Assembly: GCF_024199795.1 (NCBI RefSeq)
Contig: NZ_JANADK010000001.1
Coordinates: forward strand, 1,116,001-1,180,000
From: Bradyrhizobium sp. CCGB01
GTDB taxonomy: Bacteria > Pseudomonadota > Alphaproteobacteria > Rhizobiales > Xanthobacteraceae
Direction: 5' to 3'
DNA length: 64,000 nucleotides
Shown here: positions 51,970-60,753 of the stretch, one piece after another
Layout of the letters: each line of letters opens with the position of its first letter
Position numbering within the stretch: the first letter of the stretch is position 1
Notes under the pieces: generated by a model
Told to the model about the DNA's origin: nothing
What the model saw: only the letters and a program-made list of their open reading frames with translations
The model's database searches: none
Made by a program: the position numbers and the translations under genes

Positions 51970-54074
51970 CTCTTGTCATACTGGACGAAGTTCGGATCGG
52001 CGTTGTCGAGCTTGTAGCGGCCGATCCGGTTGTTGAGGATGCCGCCGAGATAGAGATAGCCGCGATGCTCGCGCATCGAGGTGATCATCGGATGGTTTTC
52101 GCCCCGGAGGTCCCAGAACGACTCGACGATCTTGCCCTGCTCGTTGAACTTGACCACGCAGCCCGTGTTGATGTTGGGGAATAGCCATTCGTCCACGGGC
52201 ACGCGCTTGCCCATGCGACGCCGGAAGCCGGGCATCTTCCAGGCGAGGTCGAGCGAGGGGCTGCGCATGCCGACCAGCGCCAGCCAGTAATTGCCGTCCG
52301 AGGCGAGGTTGATGTTGTCAGGGTAGCCCGGGAGGTTATCCATGACCACTTCGACCTTGCCCTTCTTCGGTCCCGCGAACCAATAGCGCTTGATCGAGCA
52401 GCCGAACGTCTCGGCGAACAGGATCGATCGGCCGTCGCTGGCCACGCAGATGCCGTTGGGGAATTTGAGCCCGCGCAGCTCCGTGCGCGTGACGCCGGTC
52501 TTGGTGTCGTAAGAGATGATGCGGCCGTTGCCGCGCGCCTCGAGGCCGTCGATCGGCCACTCGTCCATCTCGTAACGCACGGTGGCTTCCGAGAAGAAGA
52601 TCAGGCCGTCGTCGGTGATGTCCAGGTCGTCCGCGAGCCGCAGGCGGCTGTCGTCGTTGACCGAACGCATGCTGCGGTTGGTCTCGTCAGTCGCCTTTTC
52701 CACCGTGCCGTCAGGCTTGATCCGGTAGAGCCCCATGCCGCCGATGCAGACGTAGAGATTGTCCTCGCGGTCGAAGGCCATGCCGAGCGGCTGGCCGCCG
52801 ATATGGGCGAACACTTCCATCTTCTGATAGTCGGGGGCGAGGAAGCGCATGATGTCGCCGTGGCGCGAGCCCGCATAGAGATTGTCGTGGCGATCGAGGA
52901 TGACGTCCTCCGGCGCCTCGATCCGGCCGAGGCCGATCGCCTCGACGTTGCGCAGCTTGTCATTCTGCTCGAACGGACCGCCTTGCCCGATCTCGGTCGG
53001 CGGAGGCGGCGGCAGTGCATGATAGGTCGGCGCGACATAGACCTTGCTGATGATGCGGGTCCGGTTCTTCTGCCAGCGGATATCGACCATCGCCGCGACG
53101 AGCAGGATGCCCGCGAGCGCCATCCGGTTGACGCCGCCGCGCGCGTTCATGGTCGTCAGACCATTGGTGATCAGGAGCACGATCAGTACGCCGACCGCCG
53201 ATTTGGCGACCGAGCCCTTGCCGCCGCCGAGCGTGATGCCGCCCAGCACGGTTGCGGTCAACACGATCACCTCGAGGCCGACGCCGATGTCGCCGCCGAC
53301 AGTGCCGAGCCGGGATGCGAAGAACAATGCGCCGATGCTGGTGAGCACGCCGCTCGCGACGTAGCAGAGTGCGATCGTGCGACGGACGGGAATGCCCGAA
53401 TTGTACGCCGAACGGCGCGAGCCGCCGATTGCGGTGATGTGCCAGCCCGGACGCAGCCGGGTCAGGAAGATGTGGCCGAAGATGGCGATGACGATATAGA
53501 CGAGCGCGACGGTCGGAATGCCGAAGACGCTGCCGCCGCCGATGAAATCCCAGGACGGGATGTCGGGGAAGGCCGAGGCGATCGCGTTGGAATAGCGCTG
53601 GATCAGGAGGTCGTAAGCCGAGCGGTAGATGATCAGGGTGATCAGCGTGGTGATGAAGGCGCGCAGCCGCAGATATCCGATCAGGACGCCGTTGACTGCG
53701 CCGAGCAGCGCGCCGCAGAGCAGCGTGGCGGCCACCACCGCCGGGACCGGCCAGCCCAGCACGTCGAGCAGATAGAGCGCGCAGAAATCAGTCAGTGCGA
53801 AGATCGAGCCGACGGAAAGATCAATGCCGCCGACGATGACGACCAGCGCCAGCCCGAGCGCGATGAAGCCGATCTCTCCGGCCTGACGCGCGGTGTCGGC
53901 GAGACTCGCAGGCGACAGGAAGTTGTCGATGGATCGGCTGAGCGCGAGACCGACGATGAGGAGAAGGATGACCGGGATAGCCGTCTCGGTCCATCGCTTG
54001 GACAGGATTTCGCCAAGGAGATGATCGGGCCAGTAGCGGTAACGCAGGCTTGTCAGTGTGTCGCGCATCGGCAT
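51951..54074 (-). CDS. ABC permease fused to a C-terminal beta-propeller (lactonase-like) domain
   Basis: A 707-residue fusion. Residues about 1-340 form a RbsC-type permease with about 9-10 membrane segments (VILLLIVGLALSRSIDNFLSPASLAD, IALGLALVVIVGGIDLSVGSIFAL, ITLGGGKGSVAKSAVGVLIVLLITNG). A Pro-rich linker (ALPPPPPTEIGQGG, about 360-375) leads to a propeller of about 330 residues (RIEAPEDVILDRHDNLYAGSRHG, PLGMAFDREDNLYVCIGGMG, SIKRYWFAG, GYPDNINLASDGNYWLALVG). In RbsC-like proteins the C-terminus is cytoplasmic, so the propeller likely meets the substrate as it enters. The gene is part of the importer operon. Confidence 0.88.
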   Translation of the reverse strand: MPMRDTLTSLRYRYWPDHLLGEILSKRWTETAIPVILLLIVGLALSRSIDNFLSPASLADTARQAGEIGFIALGLALVVIVGGIDLSVGSIFALTDFCALYLLDVLGWPVPAVVAATLLCGALLGAVNGVLIGYLRLRAFITTLITLIIYRSAYDLLIQRYSNAIASAFPDIPSWDFIGGGSVFGIPTVALVYIVIAIFGHIFLTRLRPGWHITAIGGSRRSAYNSGIPVRRTIALCYVASGVLTSIGALFFASRLGTVGGDIGVGLEVIVLTATVLGGITLGGGKGSVAKSAVGVLIVLLITNGLTTMNARGGVNRMALAGILLVAAMVDIRWQKNRTRIISKVYVAPTYHALPPPPPTEIGQGGPFEQNDKLRNVEAIGLGRIEAPEDVILDRHDNLYAGSRHGDIMRFLAPDYQKMEVFAHIGGQPLGMAFDREDNLYVCIGGMGLYRIKPDGTVEKATDETNRSMRSVNDDSRLRLADDLDITDDGLIFFSEATVRYEMDEWPIDGLEARGNGRIISYDTKTGVTRTELRGLKFPNGICVASDGRSILFAETFGCSIKRYWFAGPKKGKVEVVMDNLPGYPDNINLASDGNYWLALVGMRSPSLDLAWKMPGFRRRMGKRVPVDEWLFPNINTGCVVKFNEQGKIVESFWDLRGENHPMITSMREHRGYLYLGGILNNRIGRYKLDNADPNFVQYDKRWGKQS

Positions 54075-54154
54075 TCCAGCAGGGCATGGAGAATGTACGG
54101 GAGCGGGATCCCCGGGGCTTAGATGTCCCGGGGATCGGGAGCGTCAGCGCAAAA

Positions 54155-55171
54155 CTATTTCTTGAGGTCGCTGAGATTCCAGCAGGCCATCTGGCTGTCG
54201 GCATTCTCCTTGGTGATCGGAATCAGCGTGGTGTATTCCGATCCTTTGACGGAGCCGGGCTTGACGCCCGACGACAGCAGCCACTTGATCGTGCCGGCCA
54301 TCTGCGCGGCCTGGGTCGGCACGTCGTAGCTCATGTTGAGATCGAACGCGCCTGACTTCACCAGCTCGCACGCGCCCTTGCGTTCGCCGCCGCCCGAGGT
54401 CGCCACGAACACCTTGCCGGTGAGGCCCGCTTCCTTGACGGCGGCAGCGGTGCCGATGTCCATGCCGTCCCAGAATCCGACGATGCCGCAGAGATCGGGA
54501 TTTTGCTTCAGCACCGTTTGCGTAATCGCCTTGGCCTTGGCGGCGTCCCAATCGGCGGCCTGGCTCGACACCACCTTGATTTCGGGGTGCTTGGCCAGCA
54601 CGTTCTCGACGCCCTTGAGCGTATAGGCGCTCGCGGCCGCCGACAGCGCCCCCTGGATGATCGCGATCTTGTTCGACTTGCCCTCGCAGGCCTTGACCAC
54701 GCCTTCGGTCTGGCGTTCGCCGATCTCGACCCAATTGGCGCCGACGAAGGCGGAGCTGCGATAGGCCGAACCCATGTTGATCTGGATGACGTAGATGCCT
54801 TCGTTCTCGGCGCGCTGTAGCAGCTTGGCGTAGGTCTGCACGTCCGGATTGTGAACCACCATCACCGCCGGCTTCTCGGAGATCAGCGAGGTCACGGCCT
54901 GTGCGCCGGCATTGGTGTTCCAGTTCGCATCACGGATCACGAACTTGACGCCGAACGGCTCGAGCTCCTTCTTCAGGCCGGCATACCAGCCTTCGGTGAG
55001 GTCGAAGTTCATGGCCACCGGCACGTAAGCCACCGTCTTGCCGGCCAGCGCTTCCTTGAAAGGCTTCTGGAACGGCTCGTCCAGGCCCTGCTGGGCGAGG
55101 GCCGGTGCAGTCATTGCCGCAAGAGCCAGCGCGGCAACGATTGCCTTTGTCGGGCTGCCGAAATGCTTCAT
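54155..55171 (-). CDS. Periplasmic sugar-type substrate-binding protein
   Basis: A 338-residue exported binding protein of the ribose/galactose-type (Peripla_BP_4) family. The signal peptide is SPTKAIVAALALAAMTAPALA, cleaved before QQG. The mature part has KTVAYVPVAMNFDLTEGWYAGLKKELEPFG, MVVHNPDVQTYAKLLQRAENEGIYVIQIN and LCGIVGFWDGMDIGTAAAVKEAG. Strong AAGGAGG ribosome site before the ATG. It should deliver the substrate to the permeases encoded at 55214-56185 and 51951-54074. Ligand unknown. Confidence 0.92.
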   Translation of the reverse strand: MKHFGSPTKAIVAALALAAMTAPALAQQGLDEPFQKPFKEALAGKTVAYVPVAMNFDLTEGWYAGLKKELEPFGVKFVIRDANWNTNAGAQAVTSLISEKPAVMVVHNPDVQTYAKLLQRAENEGIYVIQINMGSAYRSSAFVGANWVEIGERQTEGVVKACEGKSNKIAIIQGALSAAASAYTLKGVENVLAKHPEIKVVSSQAADWDAAKAKAITQTVLKQNPDLCGIVGFWDGMDIGTAAAVKEAGLTGKVFVATSGGGERKGACELVKSGAFDLNMSYDVPTQAAQMAGTIKWLLSSGVKPGSVKGSEYTTLIPITKENADSQMACWNLSDLKK

Positions 55172-55213
55172 AGCTTCCTCCTTGGTTGTGGTTGTCGTTA
55201 TTTTTCGGATCGT

Positions 55214-56185
55214 TCAGATATCGCCCTGCTGGGCCGTCTCCTCGTTGCGCGGATTCAGGAAGGAATCCGTGATGACCGCGAGCAGCAGCACGACGCCCTT
55301 GATGAGATTTTGTCCGGCGTAGGAGATGTCCATGATGGTCATGCCGTTGAGCATCGTGCCGATCACGAGCGTGCCGATGACGACGTTCAGCACGCCGCCG
55401 CGTCCGCCTGACAGCCCGATGCCGCCGAGCACCACGACCAGGATGACGTCGTAGATCAGCGTCGAGTTGAAGATGCGGGTCGGCATCGAATTGACCGATG
55501 CGGCCAGCACGAGGCCGGCGAAGCAACCGATCAGGGCGGTGATCACATATTGCAGGACGATGATCGGGCGGGAGGGAATGCCGGTGACGCGCGCGGCGTA
55601 GGGATTGTCGCCGATTGCGTAGATATAGGCTCCCCAGCGCGTCTGGCGCAGCAGGAACGCGACCACGATGCAGGCGATCGCGAACATCACGATCGATGTC
55701 GGGATGCCGAGAATGGTGCCCTGTCCAAGCCGCTCGAAGCCGGCCATGCCGGGGCTCCATTGCACGACGTCGAGTTGGAACAATGCGGCCTGCCCGAGAC
55801 CGGCGAGGAGAAGGCCGGTCGCCAGCGTCGCAAACAGCGAGGGCACTTCGGCATAAGCGATCAGCCAGCCGTTGACGAGGCCGAACGCGATGGTGAGCAG
55901 CACGGCGGTTAGCAGCGAGGCCGGCAGCGAGTGACCGTTCTGCACCATCTGCAAGACCAGCCCCGGCGGTACCGCAAGCGCAGCGATCAGCGAGATGTCG
56001 ATGCCGCGTCCGATCACGACGATCGCCATGGCAAGGCCGAGGATGCCGAGCACGGAGACGTTCTGAAGCAGCGTCAGCATGTTGTCCGACGTGAGGAAGC
56101 CGCGCAGGAATATCGAGAACAGCAGGAACAGCAGCGCGAAGACGGCGAAGACGATTTCCTGCTGATTGAACCGAATGCGCTTCAT
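55214..56185 (-). CDS. ABC sugar-type permease (RbsC family)
   Basis: A 323-residue membrane protein with about nine hydrophobic segments, including IVFAVFALLFLLFSIFLRGFLT, LGILGLAMAIVVIGRGIDISLIAALA and VILVVVLGGIGLSGGRGGVLNVVIGTLVIG. The G-R-G-I-D-I-S and L-G-G-I-x-L-x-G-G-R-G motifs are standard for RbsC-type permeases. It partners with the fused permease, giving a two-permease importer. The binding-protein gene starts 42 nt after it, and the acyl-CoA synthetase gene stops 42 nt before it. Confidence 0.92.
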   Translation of the reverse strand: MKRIRFNQQEIVFAVFALLFLLFSIFLRGFLTSDNMLTLLQNVSVLGILGLAMAIVVIGRGIDISLIAALAVPPGLVLQMVQNGHSLPASLLTAVLLTIAFGLVNGWLIAYAEVPSLFATLATGLLLAGLGQAALFQLDVVQWSPGMAGFERLGQGTILGIPTSIVMFAIACIVVAFLLRQTRWGAYIYAIGDNPYAARVTGIPSRPIIVLQYVITALIGCFAGLVLAASVNSMPTRIFNSTLIYDVILVVVLGGIGLSGGRGGVLNVVIGTLVIGTMLNGMTIMDISYAGQNLIKGVVLLLAVITDSFLNPRNEETAQQGDI

Positions 56186-56227
56186 CCCAGTCTTGCCTTT
56201 CTTCGACGTCGGCTTCTTGCGGGTCCG

Positions 56228-58135
56228 TTATGACGATCGGGTGGTGATGCGATAAGTCTGTGGAAGCGGTGTCAGGCTTTCGGCGAGTGCCTTGGCCAGA
56301 TCTTGATCGCTGGAGTCCACGGAGATGTGGACCAGCGTGTTCAGCCTGGCGTCCTTCTCGACGCGAATGTCGGCTGCGGTGTCCGGTCCGAAGATGCGAT
56401 CGATCTCGCTCCTGACCTTCTCCTGAACGGCGAGGTCGCGGAGCGCGGGCTTGAAGATCTTGCCGACCGCGGTGACCGGAAGGCTTTCGAGCTGGACGAC
56501 GCGCTTCGGCCGCGCGGGCGGCTCATTGACGTTCCGCTCGAGATGCTCGCGCAGCTGCGGCAGGTCGATGGTCTGTCCGGGAGACGGCACCACAAAGAGA
56601 ATAGGCACCTCGCCGGCATAGCCGTCCGGCATGCCGACGGCTGAACTCATCTGCACGCCGGGGAAGGCATTGGCGACGTCCTCGATCGCGGCTGGATCGA
56701 TGTTGTGACCGCTGCGCACGATCAGGTCCTTCTCGCGCCCGGTCAGCACCAGGCGCTGATCCGCCGTGAGATAGCCGACGTCGCCGGTGACGATCCAGTG
56801 GTCTTCGGTGAGCACGCCCTTGTTGTGCTGGGGATCGAGATATCCGGGAAACACTTGCGGCCCCCTGACGAGGACGAGACCGCTGGTGAGAGGCGGGCAT
56901 TCCGTCCTGAGGTCGGCATCATCAAGCGCGACGATCTTTGTCTGTGCAAACGGCGCCCGGAAGCCGACGCTGCCCTGCACGGGAGTTCCGCGGCCGGGAT
57001 TGAACGCGATCGCCGCTGCGGTCTCGGTCATGCCGTAGGTCTCGAACAGCGTAATCCCCGTGCGTGCCTGAAACCTCTCGCTCACGGCCTTCGGCGCCAC
57101 GGCGCCGCCGGTGAGCGCCATGCGAACGGTGCGGATATCGGAAGGTCCGACCGGTACTTCGGCGAGCGCGGCAATCGATGTTGGCACGCCACTGACGATG
57201 GTTGCGCCGAACCGCTCGACGGTGTGCCAATAGTCTCTGATGGCATCGGGACTTCTGAGGCTGTAGGGCGAGGGAATGATCACGTGGCCGCCGGCAGCGA
57301 GGATCGACAGGCCGATCGTCATCGTGCCGCCGACGTGAAACAGCGGAAAGCCGTTCACGGCGGCATCCAGCTCATCCAACCCGTGAACCTGCGCAAAGCT
57401 CCAGGCTGCATGGATCTGGTTGCCATGGGTCAGGCGAACGAGCTTTGGCCGTCCGGTGGTGCCGCCGGTGTGGAAGAGCGCGCAGACGGCCTGGCGGTCC
57501 GTCGATGGCTCGAAGTCTAGCGTGTCGCGCGCTCCCGCAATCGCCTCGTCGAAGTTTAGAAAACCTCCAGGCAGAGGACCGTTCGCGCCGATCACAAAGA
57601 TGGTCTTCAGCGATGGGACGCGCTTCGCGACGTTGGCCGCCTTGGCCCAGATCGCGCGATCGGCTGTTTCGGCGGGGATGACCAGCACCGTCGCGTTCTG
57701 CGCCTCGAGCAGGTCGGCGATCGCATCCTCGTTCAGGAGATAGTTGATCGAGCTGGCAACGCCGGCGATCTGGGCGCCGAGCAGCGCCGGAAACAGCGGC
57801 GGCAGGATTGGGCAAAGAAATGCGACAGTGCCGCCGGTTTGTCCGATGCCGCGCGATCTGAACAGATTGGCCGCGCGCGCGATCTCCGCGAGCAATTGCC
57901 GGTGCGTCAGCGTGACATCGCCTGACACGCGCGAGCCCTTGGTCAGGACGGTCAGCGCGGGGCGGTCCGGATGCAGGCGCGCCGTGGCTTCGAAGAGATG
58001 GAAGAGATTGCGGGCAGGGACGAGGGACTCGTAAGACTGCTGCTCCAGCGCCTCGATATCGGCGATGGTTTTAACCGGTTGCGTGAACCGTGTTGTGATC
58101 GGCGATGACAAGACGCTGCTCACGCGCACCGCCAT
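56228..58135 (-). CDS. AMP-dependent acyl-CoA synthetase
   Basis: A 635-residue AMP-forming ligase. The ATP/AMP motif is LFHTGGTTGRPKLVRLTH (HTGGTTG in place of TSGTTG), the A5 region is FETYGMTETAAAIAFNPG, and the A7-A8 hinge is DHWIVTGDVGYLTADQRLVLTGREKDLIVRSGHNI. The C-terminal lysine region is LESLPVTAVGKIFKPALR. It should activate a carboxylic acid to its CoA ester. As first gene of the importer operon, it suggests the imported or lactone-derived compound is a carboxylic acid. Divergent from the AraC gene. Confidence 0.92.
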   Translation of the reverse strand: MAVRVSSVLSSPITTRFTQPVKTIADIEALEQQSYESLVPARNLFHLFEATARLHPDRPALTVLTKGSRVSGDVTLTHRQLLAEIARAANLFRSRGIGQTGGTVAFLCPILPPLFPALLGAQIAGVASSINYLLNEDAIADLLEAQNATVLVIPAETADRAIWAKAANVAKRVPSLKTIFVIGANGPLPGGFLNFDEAIAGARDTLDFEPSTDRQAVCALFHTGGTTGRPKLVRLTHGNQIHAAWSFAQVHGLDELDAAVNGFPLFHVGGTMTIGLSILAAGGHVIIPSPYSLRSPDAIRDYWHTVERFGATIVSGVPTSIAALAEVPVGPSDIRTVRMALTGGAVAPKAVSERFQARTGITLFETYGMTETAAAIAFNPGRGTPVQGSVGFRAPFAQTKIVALDDADLRTECPPLTSGLVLVRGPQVFPGYLDPQHNKGVLTEDHWIVTGDVGYLTADQRLVLTGREKDLIVRSGHNIDPAAIEDVANAFPGVQMSSAVGMPDGYAGEVPILFVVPSPGQTIDLPQLREHLERNVNEPPARPKRVVQLESLPVTAVGKIFKPALRDLAVQEKVRSEIDRIFGPDTAADIRVEKDARLNTLVHISVDSSDQDLAKALAESLTPLPQTYRITTRSS

Positions 58136-58391
58136 TCAAGCGGCACGGCAGATTGCGCAGCTGCTGGTCCGGGCTGGTGCAAGCGAATGTTTCCCGCCTA
58201 TCTCATTGACCGTTTTTTGTTCTTCATAGGCCACATGCCGGAACGCGGCTTGCTCCGGAGCGCAAAGCTTTTGCTTCTCCGCGCAAACCGGTCTTGCGTG
58301 TACGCGGCGGCCATCTAGAATCTCGATGCTCGGCCCGCTTGTGCGATGCACAAACGACGTTCATCATGGCCTCGCAACGGATGGGCGGACG

Positions 58392-59336
58392 ATGAACCTG
58401 GTATTCACGACGGACGATCTGGAGCCGTCCAAGCGCTATGCCGCGTGGCAAGGTGCCATTTGCGATGTCTACGTCCATGTCGACGTGAACGCCGAGGAGC
58501 GATCCGACTATCACGGCTTCATTCGCGAGGCGCGGTTCGGCGCCGTCACGATGACGGACGTCCTTTTGTCCGAGCAGCGCATCTCGCGCCGCGAGCGGCA
58601 CATCGCGAAGCTAGACAAGGATTGCTACTACCTCGAATTCGTTCAGCAGGGCCGCATCAACGTTCTCCAGGCGGGCCAGACCCTGCTGTCGAATCCCGGT
58701 GTGAGCACGATCTTCTCGGCCTCAGAGGCCTATGACCTCGAATGTGTCGGCAAGGTGCGATCGCTCTACCTCGAAATCCCGCGCGCGGAATTCTCGACGC
58801 GCTTCAGCGATGGTCGATTGCCTGTGATCACGACAATGGCGACGAGCCGCGGCCTTGGAAGGATCGCCGCCGAATTCTGCGCGACGCTTGCCGCGGAGGG
58901 CGCGACGCTGGACGAGACCGCGAGGACCCGGCTCGGCGGCGAGTTGATGGACGTGCTGGCACTCGCCCTCGACATGGGCGACCGGGACGAGTTCTCGGAG
59001 GATGCGAGCGCGCAGCAGGCCCGCCTGCGCTCGGTCAAGGCCTGGATCGAGGCGCACCTCACCGATGCGGACCTGTCGCTGGAGAAGATCGCCAAGAACA
59101 ACGGGGTGTCGCTCAGGCATCTGCATTATCTCTTCCGGCTTACCGATGTCTCCGTATCCGAATGGATTTTGGATCGCCGGCTTCAGCGCTGTTACGACGT
59201 CCTGACCCGGCCTGAGCTGCGCTCCCTGTCGATCACGGAAGTCGCCTATCAGCTGGGCTTCAGCAGCTCGTCCTATTTCAGCACGGTGTTTCGCAGGAAG
59301 TTCGGGCACAGCCCGTCGGACTTGCGGCGGCGCTAG
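58392..59336 (+). CDS. AraC-family transcriptional regulator
   Basis: A 314-residue regulator. The N-terminal part (residues 1-190) is an AraC-binding-like ligand domain; the C-terminal AraC DNA-binding domain has two helix-turn-helix motifs, LSLEKIAKNNGVSLRHLHYLFR and SITEVAYQLGFSSSSYFSTVFRRKFGHSPSDLRRR. The ATG at 58392 is chosen; a start at 58326 would add non-conserved residues. It is divergent from the acyl-CoA synthetase-ABC operon, which it probably controls. The 256-nt gap between them is the expected control region, but I see no clear operator there. Confidence 0.9.
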   Translation: MNLVFTTDDLEPSKRYAAWQGAICDVYVHVDVNAEERSDYHGFIREARFGAVTMTDVLLSEQRISRRERHIAKLDKDCYYLEFVQQGRINVLQAGQTLLSNPGVSTIFSASEAYDLECVGKVRSLYLEIPRAEFSTRFSDGRLPVITTMATSRGLGRIAAEFCATLAAEGATLDETARTRLGGELMDVLALALDMGDRDEFSEDASAQQARLRSVKAWIEAHLTDADLSLEKIAKNNGVSLRHLHYLFRLTDVSVSEWILDRRLQRCYDVLTRPELRSLSITEVAYQLGFSSSSYFSTVFRRKFGHSPSDLRRR

Positions 59337-59338
59337 GT

Positions 59339-59367
59339 GACCTGCATCGCGCGAGGCGATGCAGGTC
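59339..59367. terminator. Bidirectional hairpin between convergent genes
   Basis: GACCTGCATCGC-GCGAG-GCGATGCAGGTC forms a perfect 12-bp stem with a 5-nt loop, between the convergent AraC and binding-protein genes. No U-tract, so termination is inferred from position. Confidence 0.55.
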
Positions 59368-59382
59368 CGTCATTGCGAAGCC

Positions 59383-60588
59383 TCACTTCACCAGCGGGCA
59401 GCCGCCGTCCTTCAGCGGACGGAAGGCCTGGTCGGCGGGTACTTCCGCGAGCAGCTTGTAATAGTCCCACGGGCCCTTGGATTCCTCGGGCTTCTTCACC
59501 TGGAACAAGTACATGCTGTGCACCATGCGGCCGTCCTCGCGCAGCACGCCGTTGTCGGTGAAGGCGTCCTTCACCGGCAGCTCGCGCATCTTCGCCATCA
59601 CCGTCTTGGTGTCCCTGGTGCCGGCGGCCTGCACGGCCTTGAGGTAGTGCAGCGTCGCGCTGTAGGTCGCGGCCTGGTTCATGGTCGGCATGCGCTTGAC
59701 GCGCTCGATGAAGCGCTTGCCGAAGGCGCGGGTCTTGTCGTTGAGGTCCCAGTAATAGGCCTCGGTGATGATCAGCCCTTGTGCGAGCTTCAGCCCCAGG
59801 CTGTGCACGTCGGAGATGAACATCACGATCGCCGCCAGGTTCTGCCCGCCGGCGACGATGCCGAACTCGCCGGCCTGCTTGATCGCGTTGATGGTGTCGC
59901 CGCCGCCATTGGCAAGCCCAATGATCTTGGCCTTGGAGGCCTGGGCCTGGAGCAGGAATGACGAGAAATCAGCCGTGTTGAGCGGATGCTTGACGCTGCC
60001 GAGCACCTTGCCGCCCGCGGCCTTCACGACGTCGGAGGTGTCGCGCTCGACCGAATGGCCGAACACGTAGTCGGCGGTGAGGAAGAACCAGCTGTCGCCG
60101 CCGTTCTTGACGATGGCGCTGCCGACGGTGTGGGCGTTGGCGTAGGTGTCGTAAGTCCAGTGCGCCGTGTAGGGCGAGCAGGATTTTCCGGTGATGTCGG
60201 AGCTCGCCGCGTCCGTCACGATCATGATCTTCTCATTTTGCTTCGACAGCTCCATCACTGCGAGTGCGGTGGCCGAGGTCGGCAGGTCGATGATCATGTC
60301 GACGCCCTCGGTCTCCCACCATTTGCGGGCGATGGTGGAGGCGACGTCGGGCTTGTTGAGCACGTCGGCCGCGACCATGTCGATCGGCTTGCCGAACATC
60401 TGGCCGCCGAAATCCTCGATGGCCATCTTGGTGGCCTCGACATTCCCCTGGCCGCCGATGTCGGAATAGACCGAGGAGAAGTCGGAGAGCACGCCGATCT
60501 TGAGCGGCGCCTGCTGGGCGGAAGCGGGGATGGTCAGGGCAGCCGACAGCAAGCCGGCCGCAGACACGAGGGCTGCGATAGGTCTCAT
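59383..60588 (-). CDS. Branched-chain amino-acid-type ABC substrate-binding protein
   Basis: A 401-residue exported protein of the Peripla_BP_6 (LivK-like) family. Signal peptide ALVSAAGLLSAALTIPASA, cleaved before QQA. Mature segments include LKIGVLSDFSSVYSDIGGQGNVEATKMAIEDFGG, DMIIDLPTSATALAVMELSKQNEKIMIVTDAASSDITGKSCSPYTAHWTYD and DNGVLREDGRMVHSMYLFQVKKPEESKGPWDYYK. Many such proteins in Bradyrhizobium bind aromatic or other acids, not amino acids. Its promoter region is shared with the GntR gene and holds two identical operator cores. No permease genes adjoin it. Confidence 0.92.
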   Translation of the reverse strand: MRPIAALVSAAGLLSAALTIPASAQQAPLKIGVLSDFSSVYSDIGGQGNVEATKMAIEDFGGQMFGKPIDMVAADVLNKPDVASTIARKWWETEGVDMIIDLPTSATALAVMELSKQNEKIMIVTDAASSDITGKSCSPYTAHWTYDTYANAHTVGSAIVKNGGDSWFFLTADYVFGHSVERDTSDVVKAAGGKVLGSVKHPLNTADFSSFLLQAQASKAKIIGLANGGGDTINAIKQAGEFGIVAGGQNLAAIVMFISDVHSLGLKLAQGLIITEAYYWDLNDKTRAFGKRFIERVKRMPTMNQAATYSATLHYLKAVQAAGTRDTKTVMAKMRELPVKDAFTDNGVLREDGRMVHSMYLFQVKKPEESKGPWDYYKLLAEVPADQAFRPLKDGGCPLVK

Positions 60589-60623
60589 GGATACGTTTCC
60601 TCTTGTGCGGGACTATGCTGTCC

Positions 60624-60638
60624 CTTTGTCCGACAAAG
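60624..60638. promoter_or_regulatory. GntR (FadR-type) operator 1
   Basis: CTTTGTC-C-GACAAAG is a perfect palindrome with the core TTGTCCGACAA, matching the T-x-GT-N3-AC-x-A pattern of FadR-type GntR regulators. It lies 36 nt upstream of the binding-protein start. Confidence 0.72.
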
Positions 60639-60724
60639 TTAGAACGAGGTTCCCAAGGAGTCAATTTGCTGCAGATGCGGCATCAATGACGCAGTTTGAC
60701 GCGCTTTCGGGTCGATCCTATAGT

Positions 60725-60735
60725 TTGTCCGACAA
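60725..60735. promoter_or_regulatory. GntR (FadR-type) operator 2
   Basis: TTGTC-C-GACAA, identical in core to operator 1 and 99 nt away. It lies 19 nt before the GntR start, a position suited to autorepression. Confidence 0.72.
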
Positions 60736-60753
60736 TCACCATTGGAGCTGAAT

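Noticed and set aside
49364..51979. A single 871-codon minus-strand frame including the ABC ATPase
   Set aside because: The upstream part is a different frame of the propeller gene without protein character; the real ATPase starts at 50860 with an ATGA overlap.
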